Source: Euryarchaeota archaeon UBA102 (GTDB lineage: Archaea > Thermoplasmatota > Poseidoniia > MGIII > CG-Epi1). From it: a DNA stretch of 8,339 bases. The stretch spans positions 1-8,339 of the forward strand of contig DAHL01000001.1 of assembly GCA_002509225.1 (NCBI GenBank), read 5' to 3'. The notes beneath the pieces are model-generated. The model was not told the DNA's origin and did not search any database. It was given only the letters and a program-made list of their open reading frames with translations. Both the position numbers and the translations under genes were made by a program. Position 1 is the stretch's first letter; the number at the start of each line of letters is the position of its first letter. Below, piece after piece: positions 6,401-8,339 of the stretch.

Positions 6401-8339
6401 TGAAGTACGCGGTTTATCTGGATTATGGATTAAAAGAACTGATGAAACAACAGATCCAATCTACATCAATCCTGGAGAAGATTTACCAATCGGCTTCAAA
6501 GTTTACAATTACGATGATGAGGATTCTGAAATAAGATTGGACGCCTCTTCTTTACCCAGTGATTGGGAAGTATACTATAATGACGGGGATAATGAATGGC
6601 AAAAATCCCTCGCTGCTAATAGCAATACTTTCGTTGAAGTACACATAGTCGCACCTTCTGATTTAGAATCAGGATTTTCAACCTCTCTAAATTTAACAGC
6701 ATCTCCAATCGATAATCCTAACCTTGAACCAATTAGTTTGATAACTGAAATAAGCACAGATCAATTATTCGGCTTGAATCTCTCCGCTCCTTTCGATTTA
6801 GAAATACTCGGTAATGTCAATCATTCCATTATAGTCACTGTTTCTAATACTGGTAATGGAAATGATACATTCGATATATCTTTCTCAGGCGATTGGTTAG
6901 ATGATTTTTCCGATGATGTGGATTTCATAGCTAACAGTTCTCAAGATTTTGAGTTTGTAATAAATTCAGGAATTATTAGTGCAGGTTCTACCAGTTTCAT
7001 AACTTTACATATCACCTCAGAACGTTCAGAAAACGCAGGAGAATTAGTAGAAATATTACACGATATCGAAGTAACAGCCACAGGTTTAATTGTTTCAGGA
7101 AGTGAAAACGATTCTCTGTATCCAGAAGAAAGCAGCACATTCCCTCTTCACGCAGTAGCTTTAGATTCTAATTATGCTCCAAACTCTGCAATATATTTAC
7201 AAGTCTGCGGTGACTACTTTTACAGTGAAGCTTCGTATGATATTATAGATAGTGAAAACAATTCTCTTTTCCCCTCCGATGTCACTTCATCAGATTGTCA
7301 ATATGTTTATGATGATGAAAATCTTTCTTTAGCTAATGGCATCTATACTTTACATCTCTACGATAGTTATGGTGACGGTTGGGCCTTTACTTCTGAAGAT
7401 TCTCCTGGCAACGTTACAGTTTTCGACTCTACTGATAACGTTCTCTTATATTTGGAATTTCCTGATGGCTCTGAAGTATCTGGCAACTTCTCAATCAATA
7501 ATTCTCCTTCTGATACAAATATAACTTTCGAATTTTCTGGAGATATTGCTGATTGGGCAACTATACTCAATGCAGAACAAAACGAAACTAGTTTTACAAT
7601 TCCTACAATAGTGGGTGAACAAAATAATGTCTCATTAGTCGTCACCGTACCAGAAGACGCACTGTCTGGAGATTATTCTCTAACTATCAGCTCTTATGAT
7701 GAAAATGACGGCACAATCTCATCTGTAATAATTCTCATTTCGGTTCTTCAATTTTACGATACTTCTATCAATGTAGATAATTCAAGTCTTGAGGTAGAAC
7801 TTGGAGATACGGCTAGCTATTCTATTGAAATTATTAATGACGGAAATGGTAATAATATTTTGAATTATTCTTTAGCATATCTTCCAAATGATTGGTCTTA
7901 TGTATTGAATCCAGAATCAAAAACACTACAACCCGATGAATCTCATTTACTTTCTATTTTAGTTACACCAGTAGAAGGTGCTTTGGCCGGCACATACAAT
8001 TTCTCTTTAATAATTGAACATGGAGGTTCATCAATTTCCACACCACTCAGTTTAACAGTTTTACCATTCTACGATTTAGAATTTACCATTAATCAGAATT
8101 CCCTTTCAGCCGTAGCTGGAGCGAACAATAAATTTGATTTTATAATTCGGAATTTAGGTAATGTCAAGGAGTCAGTTTCTCTATCAGTCACACCTTCTGA
8201 TTCTGGTGTAGGTTTGAATATCTATCATGCATGGGATTCAGATGAGATAGAACCGGGCAACTTAATTTCCGATTATGTCGGTATAACGATAGTAAGTGAT
8301 GATGCGATAGTTTCAGAATGGTCAATTCATTTACTTTTT
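3342..8339 (+). CDS. Giant secreted multidomain protein: FG-GAP propeller, CARDB and Ig-like repeats (3' end outside window)
   Basis: One reading frame of 1666 codons runs from ATG 3342 to the last base without a stop. Order of parts: signal peptide (1-21); FG-GAP/VCBS-like region with calcium-loop motifs (22-562); CARDB domain (566-685); Ig-like NEW3-type units (689-1245); a DSYGDGW module (about 1279-1383); more Ig-like units to the end. It is strongly acidic, with a run of Asp/Glu at 373-379, and has more than 30 N-x-S/T sequons, which fits a glycosylated protein outside the cell. Cysteines are few and appear in close pairs (66/79, 271/278, 502/507, 948/970, 1289/1319), suggesting disulfides. 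No enzymatic domain is visible; adhesion, surface scaffolding or ligand binding is plausible but unproven. A C-terminal anchor, if any, lies beyond the window. It follows metK by 38 bases with no clear terminator or Shine-Dalgarno. Confidence 0.93.
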   Translation, partial: MRRLATVLLALIFILPSSVGGWPMFAHDSNHTGHSDHYERSIGSKGPVLMWDYGDVNQASEEDDVCTPDSVPISDTFYCEEVFSWSTTIGDFSSNVVGDYDKNVSHIVYATVEYDGSNLTGFLIIREGSPVGDRGDSGNLMWRGSLGNITQYLNGFEDFEIAYGTPSLADFDQNGYLEIAIPTPDGIVKFFEPKIHYNSNNQTYSSEPSVWTSNQSYNTNLEIFRSNPAISDIDSDSKPDIVVSGIDGNDLHIMAIDGASHSLIWDFQPTCPDPENPCDVTEVSSPVVLAEGSNPTIFNSVIQNNQLAVYGIQETSNGISVLNDWAPHTVGYAYSPDDDASYHPMIPSIVLANMDSDSDMELIVAQPFAGDFEDDDDEEKNARLHLLDLDNSTATGWSSPFVLDGSSSGNNDIDATPAVGDLDGDGELDIVVVSWVDEGAFTSEKSFVWALTPNKQLRWSEAFDSNSEEGNDDDEHSISSPIVAVINTADSLEDSNDDVFFCVTPTCYAIDGMGEYAGEASDSFEIWNVTLPNRFSDNRIFNSPSASDLDNDGILDLVIDAAILSADLAELEINPEDFTILDENGEEVSSALQHQNLSFSITVYNTGNSKAEDVDIELRLNDPNEGDLITDSISVDINAGSFITLDDITWSPSITGSHDIWCVVVPNNNEEVRYDNNNVSKPIDIRPEYGVELTTDSIIQNTNSDESANFTIDIRNIGLNEDSFTASLEPSNWSWSLNDDAILNNLDANETVEIILSITPESTTPIGNYSFNFTITSEGNNSQSDSLNLTVSVNQTYGVTLEVLGSDERTVFPDTTVSYTVRLRNSGNYEDTFSLSSDNGDSQWDDPEIHSNNSQISEVTLDSDEYIDLDFIIQTPEDADRGDFKVFGIHAFSDGDSSVSATKDVTTTVGQLMALTLDLTEFAGSVASFDLQYTDLAEDSSAHSYRLCMDDSDSNWPGWEYTLEYDGDSCVDNYYIYSGDIGNAWLNITIPDDESVWGTELTIAIDSYISGRKDTVYLTLEVRGLSGLWIKRTDETTDPIYINPGEDLPIGFKVYNYDDEDSEIRLDASSLPSDWEVYYNDGDNEWQKSLAANSNTFVEVHIVAPSDLESGFSTSLNLTASPIDNPNLEPISLITEISTDQLFGLNLSAPFDLEILGNVNHSIIVTVSNTGNGNDTFDISFSGDWLDDFSDDVDFIANSSQDFEFVINSGIISAGSTSFITLHITSERSENAGELVEILHDIEVTATGLIVSGSENDSLYPEESSTFPLHAVALDSNYAPNSAIYLQVCGDYFYSEASYDIIDSENNSLFPSDVTSSDCQYVYDDENLSLANGIYTLHLYDSYGDGWAFTSEDSPGNVTVFDSTDNVLLYLEFPDGSEVSGNFSINNSPSDTNITFEFSGDIADWATILNAEQNETSFTIPTIVGEQNNVSLVVTVPEDALSGDYSLTISSYDENDGTISSVIILISVLQFYDTSINVDNSSLEVELGDTASYSIEIINDGNGNNILNYSLAYLPNDWSYVLNPESKTLQPDESHLLSILVTPVEGALAGTYNFSLIIEHGGSSISTPLSLTVLPFYDLEFTINQNSLSAVAGANNKFDFIIRNLGNVKESVSLSVTPSDSGVGLNIYHAWDSDEIEPGNLISDYVGITIVSDDAIVSEWSIHLLF
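3405..5027 (+). other. FG-GAP / VCBS-like beta-propeller region
   Basis: Residues 22-562 begin with WPMFAHDSNHTGHS, the N-terminal strand motif common in PQQ-like and FG-GAP propellers. Five calcium-loop motifs of the D-x-D-x-D/N-G-x-x-D/E type follow: D170-F-D-Q-N-G-Y-L-E178, D232-I-D-S-D-S-K-P-D240, N353-M-D-S-D-S-D-M-E361, D421-L-D-G-D-G-E-L-D429 and D548-L-D-N-D-G-I-L-D556. Most are preceded by P-x-[LIV/A] and followed by hydrophobic strands such as DIVVVSW, as in integrin-alpha-like repeats. The second and third loops lack the usual glycine. A seven-bladed fold would require degenerate blades between the clear ones; the spacing is uneven (62, 121, 68 and 127 residues). Function is likely calcium-dependent ligand binding or structural. 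Confidence 0.8.
5037..5396 (+). other. CARDB domain
   Basis: Residues 566-685 run from ADLAELEI through SFSITVYNTGNSKAEDVDIEL and end in HDIWCVVVPNNNEEVRYDNNNVS. The start D-L-x-x-x-x-I, the central N-x-G-N-x-x-A-x-x-V strand and the closing D-x-x-x-x-V-x-E-x-x-x-x-N-N segment are the signature of the cell adhesion related domain found in bacteria (CARDB), an Ig-like sandwich common in large archaeal and bacterial surface proteins. It joins the propeller to the repeat region. Confidence 0.8.
5406..7076 (+). repeat. Tandem Ig-like (NEW3/COG1470-type) beta-sandwich units, first block
   Basis: Residues 689-1245 hold diverged units of roughly 100-120 residues. Recognisable units start at YGVELTTDS (689), YGVTLEVLG (797), about LSGLWIKRT (1026) and FGLNLSAPF (1143). 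The shared core is an N-x-G-N/L-x-x-D-x-F-x-L strand: NIGLNEDSFTASL at 717, NSGNYEDTFSL at 825 and NTGNGNDTFDI at 1169. Most are followed by a W-containing strand and then a TPE/APSD turn before x-G-x-Y/F, as in TPESTTPIGNY at 759 and TPEDADRGDF at 875. The stretch 914-1025, with the C948/C970 pair, fits the pattern poorly and may be a separate domain. The pattern resembles the NEW3 domain associated with alpha-galactosidases. The repeats are visible at protein level only; the DNA copies have diverged. Confidence 0.7.
7176..7490 (+). other. DSYGDGW module within the giant protein
   Basis: Residues about 1279-1383 interrupt the Ig-like series. The first half, CGDYFYSEASYDIIDS (1289-1304), matches the pattern DnYpsEtSWdIiDs. 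The second half, NGIYTLHLYDSYGDGW (1332-1347), matches the pattern pdGcYtltiyDSYGDGW. Both halves are known together, from memory of the family, in secreted proteins of marine Bacteroidetes and in some eukaryotic algae. The pair C1289/C1319 may form a disulfide. The acidic loop suggests metal binding. The role is unknown. Confidence 0.65.
7497..8339 (+). repeat. Ig-like beta-sandwich units, second block (last unit cut by window end)
   Basis: Residues 1386-1666 continue the NEW3-like series. There is one less typical unit at about 1386-1470, with VPEDALSGDYSLTI at its end. A clear unit follows from FYDTSINVDN (1471), with NDGNGNNILNYSL at 1499, LPNDWSYVL at 1514 and TPVEGALAGTYNFSL at 1542. 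A truncated unit starts at FYDLEFTIN (1576) with NLGNVKESVSL at 1604. The FYD start shared by the last two units marks their boundaries. The frame is still open at base 8339. Confidence 0.7.

Noticed and set aside
4493..7645. Several 60-106 codon leftward frames and one 62-codon rightward frame inside the giant gene
   Set aside because: They are Ser/Leu/Lys-rich by-products of the Asp/Ser/Asn-rich sense frame, overlap it entirely and show no domain features.

Overview
The window is AT-rich and densely coding, with about 38% of codon positions filled by a single giant secreted protein. It looks archaeal, most plausibly a planktonic marine Euryarchaeon of the Marine Group II/III (Poseidoniales-like) type. 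That assignment is inference. It rests on three things: TATA-box-like elements 22-30 bases upstream of three start codons (the leaderless-transcript layout of archaea), the absence of Shine-Dalgarno sequences before any start, and an Lrp/AsnC regulator beside a very large, acidic, sequon-rich secreted protein that opens with a WPMF-x-HD-x-x-HTG motif.

Left part (1-718): two genes run leftwards. At the edge is the first 39 codons of a PLP-dependent Cys/Met-metabolism enzyme (cystathionine gamma-synthase / sulfhydrylase family). This gene is too short in the window to be picked up by length alone. Upstream of it is an Lrp/AsnC regulator with a GTG start. A 132-base AT-rich divergent promoter region separates the regulator from the rightward genes and holds two facing TATA-like boxes and an imperfect inverted repeat that could be an operator.

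Middle (719-3303): ahcY (S-adenosylhomocysteine hydrolase) and metK (S-adenosylmethionine synthetase) lie 14 bases apart. Both are of the bacterial type: ahcY has the ~40-residue insert and the C-terminal YRY tail, and metK is the classic bacterial family rather than the divergent archaeal one. MetK makes SAM, methyltransferases turn it into SAH, AhcY splits SAH into adenosine and homocysteine, and the divergent PLP enzyme acts on homocysteine/cystathionine-type substrates. With the Lrp regulator between them this is a compact sulfur amino acid / methyl-cycle locus.

Right part (3342-8339): one uninterrupted reading frame of 1666 codons runs off the window end. It encodes an exported protein with a signal peptide, an FG-GAP-like calcium-binding beta-propeller region, a CARDB domain, a string of Ig-like (NEW3-type) beta-sandwich units, and an inserted DSYGDGW module of a kind familiar from surface proteins of marine Bacteroidetes. 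No catalytic domain is visible, and the C-terminus is outside the window. No RNA gene, CRISPR array or mobile element was seen.
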